Made by a program: the position numbers and the translations under genes. From the NCBI GenBank assembly GCA_017560425.1, contig JAFZEX010000011.1, positions 1 through 57,085 on the forward strand: a DNA stretch of 57,085 nt, written 5' to 3'. The stretch comes from Alistipes sp. (GTDB lineage: Bacteria > Bacteroidota > Bacteroidia > Bacteroidales > Rikenellaceae). Below, piece after piece: positions 31,776 to 40,573 of the stretch (position 1 is its first letter; each line of letters opens with the position of its first letter). The notes beneath the pieces are model-generated. The model had not been told where the DNA came from. It searched no databases and saw only the letters and a program-made list of their open reading frames with translations.

Positions 31776-32357
31776 ATGTCATACCGCACATTGGGCTTTA
31801 TAGCAGCCCTAATTCTAAGCTCATGCCTTCAAAAAACAACACAAACAGAGGCAGAGACAACAGAACCATCGCCGATAGCAAACAATGCGACGCTAATAGG
31901 CTCAATCGAGGGCAACTTCGATGGCGACAATAGCATCGACAAGGCGGAGCTATACCACCTCATTGAGCGTAACACTAACCATACGACAATCGATGAGCGC
32001 TACATATTAATTATTAATAGAGACAATAGCTCCATCTTCGAGACCCGCGACCGACTAAGCCACCTAACCTTCGAGGGCGACATCAACGGTGATGGACACG
32101 ACGAGATGGGAGTATACATCGAGAAGGGCAACGCCACATGGGGCGAGTACACAACAATGCACTTCACCGACACATGGCACAACATAACCGCAACAACGCT
32201 CAACCTACACCTTCTCCACGAGATGGGAGTGCAGCCCAACTTTGACGAGATAATATCGCAAGACTCGCTACACCAAGGCTGCGTGATTGAGATGCGTCCA
32301 CAGATACGCAACGCCGAAAAGGTGGAGATGCTCTTCGACACAATAAATCTACGATAG
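31776..32357 (+). CDS. Lipoprotein with two Ca-binding-like DxDG repeats
   Basis: The start is taken at ATG 31776, three bases after the previous stop; the longer frame back to 31707 would lack a signal peptide. The protein is 193 residues with lipobox LSSC. Two stretches, GNFDGDNSIDKAELY and GDINGDGHDEMGVYI, resemble FG-GAP/VCBS-type calcium-loop repeats (D-x-[DN]-x-D/S-x-x-D). Secreted and probably beta-rich; no enzyme motif. It is the third gene of the 31096 operon and has a terminator after it. Confidence 0.7.
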   Translation: MSYRTLGFIAALILSSCLQKTTQTEAETTEPSPIANNATLIGSIEGNFDGDNSIDKAELYHLIERNTNHTTIDERYILIINRDNSSIFETRDRLSHLTFEGDINGDGHDEMGVYIEKGNATWGEYTTMHFTDTWHNITATTLNLHLLHEMGVQPNFDEIISQDSLHQGCVIEMRPQIRNAEKVEMLFDTINLR

Positions 32358-32361
32358 GCAC

Positions 32362-32400
32362 AAAGAGTTTACCAACAACACATTTGGTAAACTCTTTTTA
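32362..32400 (+). terminator. Terminator of the 31096-32357 operon
   Basis: AAGAGTTTACCA / TGGTAAACTCTT (12-bp stem) followed by TTTAT. Confidence 0.85.
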
Positions 32401-32441
32401 TATTTATATGCACAAGGCTTTTAACTTTCAAAATTAATTAC

Positions 32442-32449
32442 TACCTTTG
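32442..32449 (+). promoter_or_regulatory. -7 box of DUF4177-like lipoprotein gene
   Basis: TACCTTTG lies 35 bases before the ATG; the -33 region is only T-rich. Confidence 0.5.
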
Positions 32450-32484
32450 TTAGTAATTAGACAAGCATCTTAATCAACCAAACT

Positions 32485-33255
32485 ATGAAGAGAATACCAC
32501 TACTAATCTGTTGCTTAATTGCAATGGCACTAACGTCGTGCACGAGCGAAGGGGAGATGAAGCAGACCCCGCAAACACGACCCAGCAAGGAGTATCAAGT
32601 AATTAACATTTGGGGTAAGACTACCAAGAAACAAGCCCAAATACTCAACGACCTCGGCAAAGAGGGTTGGGAGATTGTGAGCATAGAGTGCGACGTGGTG
32701 AGCGACTCTTCGGGCAACGTTGTTGATGTAGGCACAACATCAATCATGCACATCCTCAAGCGACCTATTGCCTCTACCGTTGAGGGCAAAGCAGCATGGG
32801 AGTATATGCTATGGCAGGGTGGAGGCATGACCATCAAGAAACAAAATAGCAAGCTAAACGAATTAGGTCTGCAAGGCTGGGAGGTTGCTGGCACATTTAC
32901 CGAGCTGGGCCCCGTAAGACACACCAGGATAGAATATGGCTTCTACAGAATATGGAGAATTCATACCTCAGCAATCAAGGTCACCCTTAGCCGCACAGAT
33001 GCTGTTGTAGATAGCGTTGAGCAGAAGCAGATAGAGTACAAAGTAATTCAGGTGGCAGCCGAGAAGAGTGCCGAGCATCAGACAAACCTCCTAAACGAGG
33101 CGGGTGCCGAGCGCTGGGAGTTAGCATCAACCTACACCGAGGTTGGCGAGGCTGGAGTACAGCGTGCTGGCTGGAGAGCAGGTTTTGTTGGCACATACGC
33201 CATTAACTACGTTCTCAAGCGTGACTACACCGCTCCCGCAGCACCACAGATTTAA
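32485..33255 (+). CDS. Lipoprotein with three DUF4177-like repeats
   Basis: The protein is 256 residues with lipobox LTSC. Three repeats of the type W/Y-E/Q-Y-x-V-I ... N-x-L-x-x-x-G-W-E-[IVL]-[VA]-S/G-T are seen, around KEYQVINIWG/EGWEIVS (about 34-70), WEYMLWQGG/QGWEVAG (about 112-148) and IEYKVIQVA/ERWELAS (about 183-220). DUF4177 proteins have this YxV...GWE pattern with unknown function. Two of the repeats end in a strand closing with LKR. It lies 42 bases upstream of a one-repeat paralogue. Confidence 0.72.
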   Translation: MKRIPLLICCLIAMALTSCTSEGEMKQTPQTRPSKEYQVINIWGKTTKKQAQILNDLGKEGWEIVSIECDVVSDSSGNVVDVGTTSIMHILKRPIASTVEGKAAWEYMLWQGGGMTIKKQNSKLNELGLQGWEVAGTFTELGPVRHTRIEYGFYRIWRIHTSAIKVTLSRTDAVVDSVEQKQIEYKVIQVAAEKSAEHQTNLLNEAGAERWELASTYTEVGEAGVQRAGWRAGFVGTYAINYVLKRDYTAPAAPQI

Positions 33256-33297
33256 ACCCCAGACAAAACAAATACTAAACCTTAAAATAATATAGCC

Positions 33298-33624
33298 ATG
33301 AAAAGAATACTACTTATTTGCGCAATTATAGCAGCAGCACTAACCGCTTGCAACAAGACCGAGAACACCGAGACTCAGACAGCCGAGATGAAGACCGGCG
33401 CTTGGGAATATATGGTACTAAAGGTTACCGACCGAGATATTGCCAACCAAACAGCAACACTCAATCAGCTAAATGCCGAGGGCTGGGAGCTTGTAACAAC
33501 ACACTCACAGATTGGAACATCTATCGCCAAGAAGAACACATACTCTGAGTATATAAACGTGCAGACAACAGCACTACACTACGTGTTGAAGCGTCCTCGC
33601 GGCACATACCCAACGGCAGAGTAG
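33298..33624 (+). CDS. Lipoprotein with one DUF4177-like repeat
   Basis: The protein is 108 residues with lipobox LTAC. It has one repeat, WEYMVLKVTDRDIANQTATL followed by EGWELVTTHSQIG and a closing HYVLKRP. It looks like a single-domain relative of the preceding gene and probably arose by duplication. A bidirectional terminator follows. Confidence 0.72.
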   Translation: MKRILLICAIIAAALTACNKTENTETQTAEMKTGAWEYMVLKVTDRDIANQTATLNQLNAEGWELVTTHSQIGTSIAKKNTYSEYINVQTTALHYVLKRPRGTYPTAE

Positions 33625-33640
33625 CACACAACAAAATGCA

Positions 33641-33670
33641 GATGACCGAGCCCAACGCTCGGTCATCTTT
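33641..33670. terminator. Bidirectional terminator between lipoprotein and hsp20
   Basis: GATGACCGAGC / GCTCGGTCATC perfect 11-bp stem with five-base loop, followed by TTTG. A short plus-side T-run and the A-rich left flank let it serve both sides. Confidence 0.75.
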
Positions 33671-33678
33671 GTTTAGAA

Positions 33679-34143
33679 CTACTCGACTGCAATCATCTTC
33701 ACGTCGGCTGGCTTCTCCGCAACAGCCCTCTTTGGCAGCTTGATATGGAGCACGCCATGCTTCATCTTAGCTGTGATGTGGTCACGGTCGATGTTCTCAG
33801 GAAGATTAAAGACCTGACGGCATGAGGCATAGGAGAACTCATGGCGAAGATAGTGGTGCTTCTCGTCCTTGTTGCAATCCTTCTCCATGCAGCAATCCTT
33901 CTTATCGTCCTCCTCGCACTTCTTCTCCATAAACACAATAAGTTGATTCTCAGCATTCAGCTCGACACGAAAATCCTCCTTTGTCATGCCTGGAGCAGCA
34001 ATCTCCACCTTAAACTTTTTGTCGGTCTCGATTACGTTTATTGCTGGCTGCGCACCACGCTTAGCAAACACCTCTGGCCACTGATCATAGAAGAGGTCAC
34101 TGAAGACTCCTGGAAGTCGATTTAGTTTCTTAACTTGCATCAT
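33679..34143 (-). CDS. Hsp20/alpha-crystallin small heat-shock protein
   Basis: The protein is 154 residues. The alpha-crystallin domain (about 37-145) contains KFKVEIAAPGMTKEDFRVEL and the C-terminal GVLHIKLPK. An unusual insert between the beta strands (about 75-97) is rich in Lys, Glu, Asp and Cys (KKCEEDDKKDCCMEKDC), with four cysteines in 14 residues, not typical of Hsp20. It prevents aggregation in the cytoplasm. Its gene stands alone. Confidence 0.9.
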   Translation of the reverse strand: MMQVKKLNRLPGVFSDLFYDQWPEVFAKRGAQPAINVIETDKKFKVEIAAPGMTKEDFRVELNAENQLIVFMEKKCEEDDKKDCCMEKDCNKDEKHHYLRHEFSYASCRQVFNLPENIDRDHITAKMKHGVLHIKLPKRAVAEKPADVKMIAVE

Positions 34144-34221
34144 AAAAATAATATTTTTAAGTTAAACTCACCTCGAATAGTGCAAAATGCGAGCCTAAAG
34201 CATAAAAAAGAGTGTAAAATA

Positions 34222-34252
34222 TTTGTATATCAAAAAATTGTCCGTATATTTG
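34222..34252 (+). promoter_or_regulatory. Promoter of rpsP-rimM
   Basis: TTTG at 34222-34225 and TATATTTG at 34245-34252 have a 19-base gap. The leader then contains the hairpin AACCC-AAAT-GGGTT (34264-34277). Confidence 0.7.
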
Positions 34253-34314
34253 CGCGCTGAAAAACCCAAATGGGTTGAGCGTAATTAATTTTTAACCAAT
34301 AAATTTTATAGCAA

Positions 34315-34845
34315 ATGGCTGTTAAAATTCGTTTGGCACGTCACGGTAAGAAGGGTTATGCTTTCTACCACATCGTTGCCGCAGATAGCAGAGCGCCACG
34401 TGATGGTAAGTTCATCGAGAAGTTGGGTACTTACAACCCTAACACGAATCCTGCTACAATCGATTTGAAGTTCGACCGAGCTTTGGATTGGTTACTTAAG
34501 GGCGCACAACCTACTGACACTTGTCGAGCAATTCTCTCGTACAAGGGCGTATTGTATAAGAAGCACCTTTTGGGTGGTGTAGCTAAGGGCGCATTCACTG
34601 AGGCTGAGGCTGAGGCAAAGTTCAACAAGTGGGCTGACGAGAAGCAGGGCAAGATCGATGCAAAGAGCAACAAGCTCGCATCTGACGCAACTGCTGCTAA
34701 GAAGGCTCAGCTTGCTGCTGAGGCTAAGGTTAAGGAGGAGCGTGCTGCTGCTATCGCTGAGAAGAAGGCTCAGGCTGCTGCTGAGGCTGCCGCTGCTGCT
34801 GCAGAGGAGGTTGCTGAGACTGAGGCTCCAGCTGAGGAGGCTTAA
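34315..34845 (+). CDS. rpsP: 30S ribosomal protein S16 with long C-terminal extension
   Basis: Residues 1-80 are normal S16 ([40 protein letters not shown]). After that a Glu/Lys/Ala-rich tail of about 90 residues continues ([18 protein letters not shown], ending [15 protein letters not shown]), as known for Bacteroidota S16. The tail is low-complexity and probably helical, and is absent in E. coli (82 aa). Promoter and leader are typical of a ribosomal-protein operon. Confidence 0.95.
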   Translation: MAVKIRLARHGKKGYAFYHIVAADSRAPRDGKFIEKLGTYNPNTNPATIDLKFDRALDWLLKGAQPTDTCRAILSYKGVLYKKHLLGGVAKGAFTEAEAEAKFNKWADEKQGKIDAKSNKLASDATAAKKAQLAAEAKVKEERAAAIAEKKAQAAAEAAAAAAEEVAETEAPAEEA

Positions 34846-34861
34846 TCCTTCTGAAGGTGCG

Positions 34862-35356
34862 ATGCTCGCCGTGGGACGCATAGGCCGTTTATTCGGCACT
34901 GATGGTGGAGTGATGGTATCGCTCTATGCATCGTTCCCCGACGACTTCCAATTTGAGGAACCGCTGTTTGTCTATATAGATGAACTTGCGGTTCCTCTTT
35001 ATTGTTCTAAGTTCGAACGTCGTGGTCAGGCGGGCGCAATAGTCACGTTTGACGACATCAACACAACACGCCGTGCCGAGGACTTCTTGGTCGGCCGTGA
35101 GATATTTATCGAGGAGGAGGAGTCGGAGAGCGACGACGAGTTCTACATGGAGGACCTCATCGGCTTCAAGGTTGTTGTAGGCAAGCTCAAGGGCGAGCTC
35201 ACAGACTACTACGACAGCGAGGCAAACCCTCTTTTCGAGATTACATTAGACAACAAAGCTCACCTCATACCTGCGCAGGAGGAGTTTATAGCACATATCG
35301 ACTTCGACAAGCGCATAATAAAGTTTGTGCTCCCCGAGGGGTTGCTCGAACTATAG
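34862..35356 (+). CDS. rimM: Ribosome maturation factor RimM
   Basis: RimM assists 16S rRNA processing around the 30S head and binds S19. The start is ATG 34862, 16 bases after the rpsP stop, giving 164 residues; the longer frame back to 34658 runs over rpsP as its shadow and has no family match. Signatures are VGRIGRLFGTDGGVMV, the DFLVGREIFI strand and the PRC-barrel-like C-terminal part with IPAQEEFIAHIDFDKRII. The usual trmD neighbour is absent, since a large hairpin and folE follow. Confidence 0.88.
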   Translation: MLAVGRIGRLFGTDGGVMVSLYASFPDDFQFEEPLFVYIDELAVPLYCSKFERRGQAGAIVTFDDINTTRRAEDFLVGREIFIEEEESESDDEFYMEDLIGFKVVVGKLKGELTDYYDSEANPLFEITLDNKAHLIPAQEEFIAHIDFDKRIIKFVLPEGLLEL

Positions 35357-35401
35357 GTGCAGAGAATGGATCAAAGGCAAATTAGCCATTCACATTTTGT
35401 C

Positions 35402-35533
35402 AAGAGGTTGAATAAAAAGATGTAGTTTTAGGCTTGCGAAGCCCCCAGAAGCGGAGTTTACTGAGCGTAAATGAGCATTTTGAGGGCAAGCGTAACGACA
35501 AAATACACTTTTTATTCAATCTCTTTTTTTTTT
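35402..35533 (+). terminator. Long inverted repeat (132 bp) ending in ten Ts after rimM
   Basis: Outer arms AGAGGTTGAATAAAAAG and CTTTTTATTCAATCTCTT pair with one G-T difference. Between them lie CTTGCGAAGCC, GTTTACTGAGCGTAAAT and GAGGGCAAGCG, giving smaller inner hairpins. The right arm runs into TTTTTTTTTT (35524-35533), so it ends the rpsP-rimM unit. It resembles the long hairpin elements in build but not in sequence. Confidence 0.7.
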
Positions 35534-35562
35534 GCAAGTTTGAACTAAATTACCTACTTTTG
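35531..35562 (+). promoter_or_regulatory. Promoter of folE-mnmA
   Basis: TTTG at 35531-35534 and TACTTTTG at 35555-35562 have a 20-base gap. The leader carries a 14-bp tandem repeat (TGCTCTATAATATA twice, 35561 and 35576). The -33 box begins inside the T-run of the preceding terminator. Confidence 0.6.
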
Positions 35563-35597
35563 CTCTATAATATATTGCTCTATAATATATAAAGTAT

Positions 35598-36200
35598 ATG
35601 GACGAGTTGATTACAAACTACCGAAGAGAGGATATATACAACCCCGTGAAGATCGAGGAGTTGATGGGCCACTATCGTGAGATCTTGCGTCTTCTTGGCG
35701 AGGATCCCGACCGTGAGGGACTGCTCAAAACTCCCGAGCGTGTGGCTAAGGCCATGTCGTTTATCACCAAGGGATATTCACAGAACCCTATCGACATTCT
35801 CCGTTCGGCAATATTCAAGGAGGAGTACCAACAGATGGTGTTGGTGAAGGATATCGAGCTATTCTCGGTATGCGAGCACCACATGCTACCATTCATCGGC
35901 AAGGCACACGTGGCATATATCCCTAACGGCTATATCACAGGTTTGTCGAAGATTGCACGTGTTGTAGAGTGCTTCGCACGCCGCCTTCAGGTGCAGGAGC
36001 GCCTAACAGTGCAGATTCGTGATAGCATTCAGCAGGCACTCAACCCTCTTGGCGTTGCCGTGGTTATCGAGGCAAGCCACACATGTATGCAGATGCGTGG
36101 TGTGGAGAAGCAGCGCTCAGTGACTACCACATCGGCATTTACGGGTTGCTTCCTCTCAGACCCTCGTACTCGTGACGAGTTCATGCAGCTTATTAAATAG
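35598..36200 (+). CDS. folE: GTP cyclohydrolase I
   Basis: It converts GTP to 7,8-dihydroneopterin triphosphate, the first step to folate and pterins. It is 200 residues. Zinc and active-site residues appear in [20 protein letters not shown] (Cys, His, His) and [20 protein letters not shown], then [15 protein letters not shown] with the second Cys and the GTP-binding end. The mnmA gene starts nine bases later. Confidence 0.97.
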   Translation: MDELITNYRREDIYNPVKIEELMGHYREILRLLGEDPDREGLLKTPERVAKAMSFITKGYSQNPIDILRSAIFKEEYQQMVLVKDIELFSVCEHHMLPFIGKAHVAYIPNGYITGLSKIARVVECFARRLQVQERLTVQIRDSIQQALNPLGVAVVIEASHTCMQMRGVEKQRSVTTTSAFTGCFLSDPRTRDEFMQLIK

Positions 36201-36209
36201 TAATACACT

Positions 36210-37385
36210 ATGCGTGTTGTCGTAGGTCTTTCGGGCGGTGTCGATTCGTCGGTGGCAGCATACCTGCTCAAGCAGCAAGGTCATGAGGTCATCGGACTCT
36301 TCATGCGCAATTGGCACGACACCACAGGCACACTCGAGGGCGACTGCCCATGGTACGACGACCAGGTCTTTGCCGAGCTTGTAGCAAAGCGCCTCGACAT
36401 CGAGTTTCATTACGTAGACCTCTCGGCAGAGTATCGCAAGAGGGTTGTAGATTACATGTTTGCCGAGTATGAGGCTGGACGCACACCCAACCCCGACGTA
36501 CTATGCAACCGTGAGATAAAGTTCGACGTGTTCCTAAAAGAGGCACTCAAGCTTGGTGCCGAGAAGGTGGCTACCGGCCACTACTGCCGACTCGACGAAT
36601 GGACTGATAACGAGGGTATTAAGCACTACAAACTACTTGCCGGCAGCGATCCAAACAAAGATCAGAGTTACTTCCTTTGTCAGCTCACGCAAGAGCAGCT
36701 ATCCTACGCAATGTTCCCCATTGGCGACCTACTAAAGCCCGAGGTAAGACACATTGCCGAGGAGCAGAAACTCGCAACAGCAAAGCGCAAAGACTCACAG
36801 GGAATATGCTTTGTAGGCAAGGTAGATCTACCCGTGTTCTTACAGCAAAAGCTCAAGGCAAAGGAGGGTAACGTACACGAGATACTACCCCACTCGCCAC
36901 GCTTCGCAATTAACTGCGACCCAGCAGATTACAAAGCACTTAGCGAGCCTTACAGGCTCACGGTGCGTGATGGCAAGAAGATAGGCACACACCAAGGCGC
37001 ACACTTCTACACCATAGGTCAGCGCAAGGGCTTGGGCATTGGCGGCAGAAAGGAGTCGCTCTTTGTCATTGGCACCGACGTTGAGCAAAACGTGGTCTAT
37101 GTAGGCGAGGGAGATAGCCACCCTGGACTCTATCGCAAGGTGCTACACATTCGCCCCGAGGAGATACATTGGGTAGACCCACAAGATGCAATGGCGGAGG
37201 GCGAACGACGCAGATATAGCGTGCGCATACGTTATCGCCAGCCCCTGCAACAAGCAGAGTTAGTGATGGATAGCGACGGCTTATATATCATCTTTGATGA
37301 ATCGCAACGAGGCATCACCGCAGGACAATTTGCGGCATGGTACGATGGCGATAATTTGGCAGGTAGCGGAGTAATTGCAAAGTAA
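36210..37385 (+). CDS. mnmA: tRNA 2-thiouridine(34) synthase MnmA
   Basis: It thiolates the wobble uridine of tRNA-Lys, -Glu and -Gln. The protein is 391 residues. The PP-loop is VGLSGGVDSSVAAYLL (residues 3-18); the active cysteines are in PNPDVLCNREIKF and GICFVGKVDL; substrate residues lie in HYCRL and IGQRKGLGIGG. It is the second gene of the folE operon and ends in an intrinsic terminator. Confidence 0.96.
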   Translation: MRVVVGLSGGVDSSVAAYLLKQQGHEVIGLFMRNWHDTTGTLEGDCPWYDDQVFAELVAKRLDIEFHYVDLSAEYRKRVVDYMFAEYEAGRTPNPDVLCNREIKFDVFLKEALKLGAEKVATGHYCRLDEWTDNEGIKHYKLLAGSDPNKDQSYFLCQLTQEQLSYAMFPIGDLLKPEVRHIAEEQKLATAKRKDSQGICFVGKVDLPVFLQQKLKAKEGNVHEILPHSPRFAINCDPADYKALSEPYRLTVRDGKKIGTHQGAHFYTIGQRKGLGIGGRKESLFVIGTDVEQNVVYVGEGDSHPGLYRKVLHIRPEEIHWVDPQDAMAEGERRRYSVRIRYRQPLQQAELVMDSDGLYIIFDESQRGITAGQFAAWYDGDNLAGSGVIAK

Positions 37386-37390
37386 ATTTA

Positions 37391-37420
37391 GGGGCACAAC
37401 TTTAAGGGTTGTGCTCTTTT
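37391..37420 (+). terminator. Terminator after mnmA
   Basis: GCACAAC / GTTGTGC stem with a seven-base loop, then CTCTTTTT. Confidence 0.8.
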
Positions 37421-37463
37421 TGTATCAAACCACGCAATTTCACCACTAATAGCTCTATAAATA

Positions 37464-37495
37464 TTTGCAATTTCATATTTTTTTGCCTAATTTTG
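37464..37495 (+). promoter_or_regulatory. Promoter and leader hairpin of ppdK
   Basis: TTTG at 37464-37467 and TAATTTTG at 37488-37495 have a 20-base gap. The leader to the ATG at 37579 holds the hairpin GACCCC / GGGGTC (about 37511-37531). Confidence 0.65.
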
Positions 37496-37578
37496 TAGGC
37501 TAATAAAAGCGACCCCACCCCTACAGGGGTCTAAAACTAAGAAAACTAATTTATTTCTAACAATAAAAATTGACGATT

Positions 37579-40308
37579 ATGGCAGATGTAAAGCGTGTCT
37601 ATACCTTCGGCAATAAGCTAGCTGAGGGTAATGGCAAGATGCGAGAGTTGCTCGGTGGTAAGGGTGCCAACCTCGCCGAGATGAACCTTATCGGTATTCC
37701 TGTTCCTCCAGGATTTACTATCACAACCGATACATGTTCAGAGTATTACAAGGAGGGTAAGGAGCGTGTTATCGAGTTGCTTCGTCCTGAGGTTGAGGCA
37801 GCTATCAAGAACATTGAGAACCTTACTGGTCGCAAGTTTGGCGACACTACCCTTCCTTTGTTGGTTTCAGTACGTTCAGGTGCACGTGCATCAATGCCAG
37901 GTATGATGGATACTATCCTTAACCTTGGTATGAACGATGAGGCTGTTGAGGCTATCGCTAAGCTTTCAGGCAACCCACGTTTCGCATGGGACTCATATCG
38001 TCGTTTCGTACAGATGTATGGCGATGTAGTTCTCGACATGAAGCCTGTATCAAAGGAGGATCAGGATCCATTCGAGGTTATCATCGAGGCTCAGAAGGAG
38101 AAGCGCGGCATCAAGGCTGATACCGACCTTACAACTGACGACCTTAAGGAGTTGGTTGCAGCATTCAAGAAGGCAGTAAAGGAGCAGACAGGCAAGGAGT
38201 TCCCAACAAGCGCTTGGGAGCAGCTTTGGGGTGCTATCTGCGCTGTGTTCGGTTCATGGATGAACGAGCGTGCTATCCTCTATCGTAAGCTCAACAACAT
38301 TCCTGAGGCTTGGGGTACTGCAGTATCTGTTCAGGCAATGGTATTCGGTAACATGGGCGAGAACTCAGCAACAGGTGTTGCTTTCTCTCGTGACGCAGCT
38401 ACCGGCGAGAACATCTTCAACGGTGAGTATTTGATCAACGCTCAGGGTGAGGACGTAGTAGCAGGTATCCGCACACCACAGCAGATTACCATCGAGGGTT
38501 CTAAGCGTTGGGCTGCTGCTCAGAACATCTCTGAGGAGGAGCGTGCATCTAAGTACCCATCTTTGGAGGAGGTTATGCCTGAGGTATATGCTGAGCTTAA
38601 CGGCATTCAGAAGCACCTCGAGACATACTTCACTGATATGCAGGATATCGAGTTTACTATCCAGGACGGTAAGCTTTGGATGTTGCAGTGCCGTAACGGT
38701 AAGCGTACTGGTGCAGCGATGGTTAAGATCGCTATGGATATGCTCCGTGAGGGTCTTATCGACGAGAAGACCGCAGTTTTGCGCTGCGAGCCTGAGAAGC
38801 TCGACGAGTTGCTCCACCCAGTATTCGACAAGAAGGCTATCAAGACTGCTAAGGTTATCGTTAAGGGTCTTCCAGCATCTCCAGGTGCAGCTACAGGTCC
38901 TGTAGTATTCTTCGCTGACGACGCTGAGAAGGTGCTCAACGAGACTGGCCAGAAGGCTATCTTGGTACGTATCGAGACATCTCCTGAGGACTTGAAGGGT
39001 ATGCTTGACGCTGCAGGTATCCTCACAGCACGTGGTGGTATGACATCTCACGCTGCCGTTGTTGCTCGTGGTATGGGTAAGTGCTGCGTATCAGGTGCTG
39101 GTGAGCTCGAGATCGACTACAAGGCTCGCACTATCAAGGTTAATGGCTACGAGATTAAGGAGGGCGATTGGATCTCTCTAAACGGCTCAACTGGTGAGGT
39201 TTACCTCGGTCAGGTAGCTACTAAGGCTGCAAACCTCGACGGCGACTTCGGTCAGCTTATGGAGCTTGCAGGCAAGTACTCAACAATGAACGTTCGTGCT
39301 AACGCTGATACTCCACGTGATGCTGAGCAGGCATTTGCTTTCGGTGCTCAGGGTATTGGTCTTTGCCGTACAGAGCATATGTTCTTCGAGGGTGATCGTA
39401 TCAAGGCTATCCGTGAGATGATCCTCTCTGACGACGAGGACGGCCGTCGTGTTGCTTTGGCTAAGTTGTTGCCTATGCAGCGTGGCGACTTCGAGGGCTT
39501 GTTCAAGGTTATGAACGGCTACCCAGTTATCGTTCGTTTGCTCGACCCACCATTGCACGAGTTCGCTCCTAACACCGAGAAGGATCAGCAGGAGATGGCT
39601 GACGCTATGGGCATTTCTATTGAGAAGGTTAAGGCTAAGGTTGAGGCATTGCACGAGGTTAACCCTATGTTGGGTCACCGTGGTTGCCGCCTTGGTAACA
39701 CATATCCTGAGATTACCGAGATGCAGGCACGTGCTATCATCGAGGCTGCAATGAACGTTAAGGCTCAGGGTACACCTGTTAAGGTGGAGATCATGGTTCC
39801 ACTCGTAGGTAACCACAAGGAGCTCCGCTACCAGAAGAACGTTATCGACAAGACTGCTGAGGCAGTATTCGCTGAGCGCAACGACCGCATCGACTACCTC
39901 GTAGGTACTATGATCGAGGTTCCACGTGCTGCTGTTACTGCTAACCAGATTGCTGAGGTTGCTGAGTTCTTCTCATTCGGTACTAACGACCTTACTCAGA
40001 TGACTCTCGGTTTCTCACGTGACGATATCGCTAAGTTCTTGCCTATCTACTTGGAGAAGAACATCTTGAAGAACGACCCATTCAAGATTTTGGATCGTAA
40101 CGGCGTTGGCCAGCTCATTCGTGAGGCTGTATTCAAGGGCCGCACAACTCGTCCTGAGTTGAAGTGCGGTATCTGCGGTGAGCACGGTGGTGAGCCATCA
40201 TCAGTAGAGTTCTGCCACCACGCAGGCTTGAACTACGTAAGCTGCTCTCCATTCCGTGTGCCTATCGCACGTTTGGCTGCTGCTCACGCTGCTCTTAGCC
40301 AGAAGTAA
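37579..40308 (+). CDS. ppdK: Pyruvate, phosphate dikinase
   Basis: It interconverts pyruvate, ATP and Pi with PEP, AMP and PPi. The start is the ATG at 37579 (909 residues); a TTG nine bases upstream is not used. The N-terminal ATP-grasp part opens GGKGANLAEMNLIGIPVPPG; the central phosphohistidine domain has GGMTSHAAVVARGMGKCCV (catalytic His); the C-terminal PEP-binding barrel contains GLCRTEHMFF, LVGTMIEVPRAA and CGICGEHGGEPSSVEF. Codons are strongly biased, as expected for a central enzyme. Monocistronic with own promoter and terminator. Confidence 0.97.
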   Translation: MADVKRVYTFGNKLAEGNGKMRELLGGKGANLAEMNLIGIPVPPGFTITTDTCSEYYKEGKERVIELLRPEVEAAIKNIENLTGRKFGDTTLPLLVSVRSGARASMPGMMDTILNLGMNDEAVEAIAKLSGNPRFAWDSYRRFVQMYGDVVLDMKPVSKEDQDPFEVIIEAQKEKRGIKADTDLTTDDLKELVAAFKKAVKEQTGKEFPTSAWEQLWGAICAVFGSWMNERAILYRKLNNIPEAWGTAVSVQAMVFGNMGENSATGVAFSRDAATGENIFNGEYLINAQGEDVVAGIRTPQQITIEGSKRWAAAQNISEEERASKYPSLEEVMPEVYAELNGIQKHLETYFTDMQDIEFTIQDGKLWMLQCRNGKRTGAAMVKIAMDMLREGLIDEKTAVLRCEPEKLDELLHPVFDKKAIKTAKVIVKGLPASPGAATGPVVFFADDAEKVLNETGQKAILVRIETSPEDLKGMLDAAGILTARGGMTSHAAVVARGMGKCCVSGAGELEIDYKARTIKVNGYEIKEGDWISLNGSTGEVYLGQVATKAANLDGDFGQLMELAGKYSTMNVRANADTPRDAEQAFAFGAQGIGLCRTEHMFFEGDRIKAIREMILSDDEDGRRVALAKLLPMQRGDFEGLFKVMNGYPVIVRLLDPPLHEFAPNTEKDQQEMADAMGISIEKVKAKVEALHEVNPMLGHRGCRLGNTYPEITEMQARAIIEAAMNVKAQGTPVKVEIMVPLVGNHKELRYQKNVIDKTAEAVFAERNDRIDYLVGTMIEVPRAAVTANQIAEVAEFFSFGTNDLTQMTLGFSRDDIAKFLPIYLEKNILKNDPFKILDRNGVGQLIREAVFKGRTTRPELKCGICGEHGGEPSSVEFCHHAGLNYVSCSPFRVPIARLAAAHAALSQK

Positions 40309-40331
40309 TTCGAACTAAGATAATACACCAA

Positions 40332-40367
40332 GGACCGTCTTCGAAAGTGAAGACGGTCTTTTTTTTA
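40332..40367 (+). terminator. Terminator after ppdK
   Basis: GACCGTCTTC / GAAGACGGTC stem followed by eight Ts. Confidence 0.9.
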
Positions 40368-40474
40368 TGTATTGTTGGATGGCGGTTTATCTATTTTTCA
40401 AGAATTCTTTAGAAGAAGTATAACTTTGGTAAAATTTAATTGCATTTTTTGATACACCCTATTACTTTTTTTCG

Positions 40475-40482
40475 TATATTTG
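40475..40482 (+). promoter_or_regulatory. -7 box of korAB promoter
   Basis: TATATTTG lies 92 bases before the korA ATG, after a T-rich -33 region (TTTTTTG at 40445-40451, at a longer than usual distance of 23). Confidence 0.5.
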
Positions 40483-40573
40483 TATGAAATTATGTGGGTG
40501 TATGCTTAAGCATCACCTAACTTGCTATGAACTAAAACAATATATTAATTATAAAACTACAAACTTCACTACC

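Noticed and set aside
34658-34861. N-terminal extension of RimM
   Set aside because: It is the out-of-frame reading of the Ala/Glu-rich rpsP tail (LRLRLLL-type low complexity); RimM homology begins at ATG 34862.
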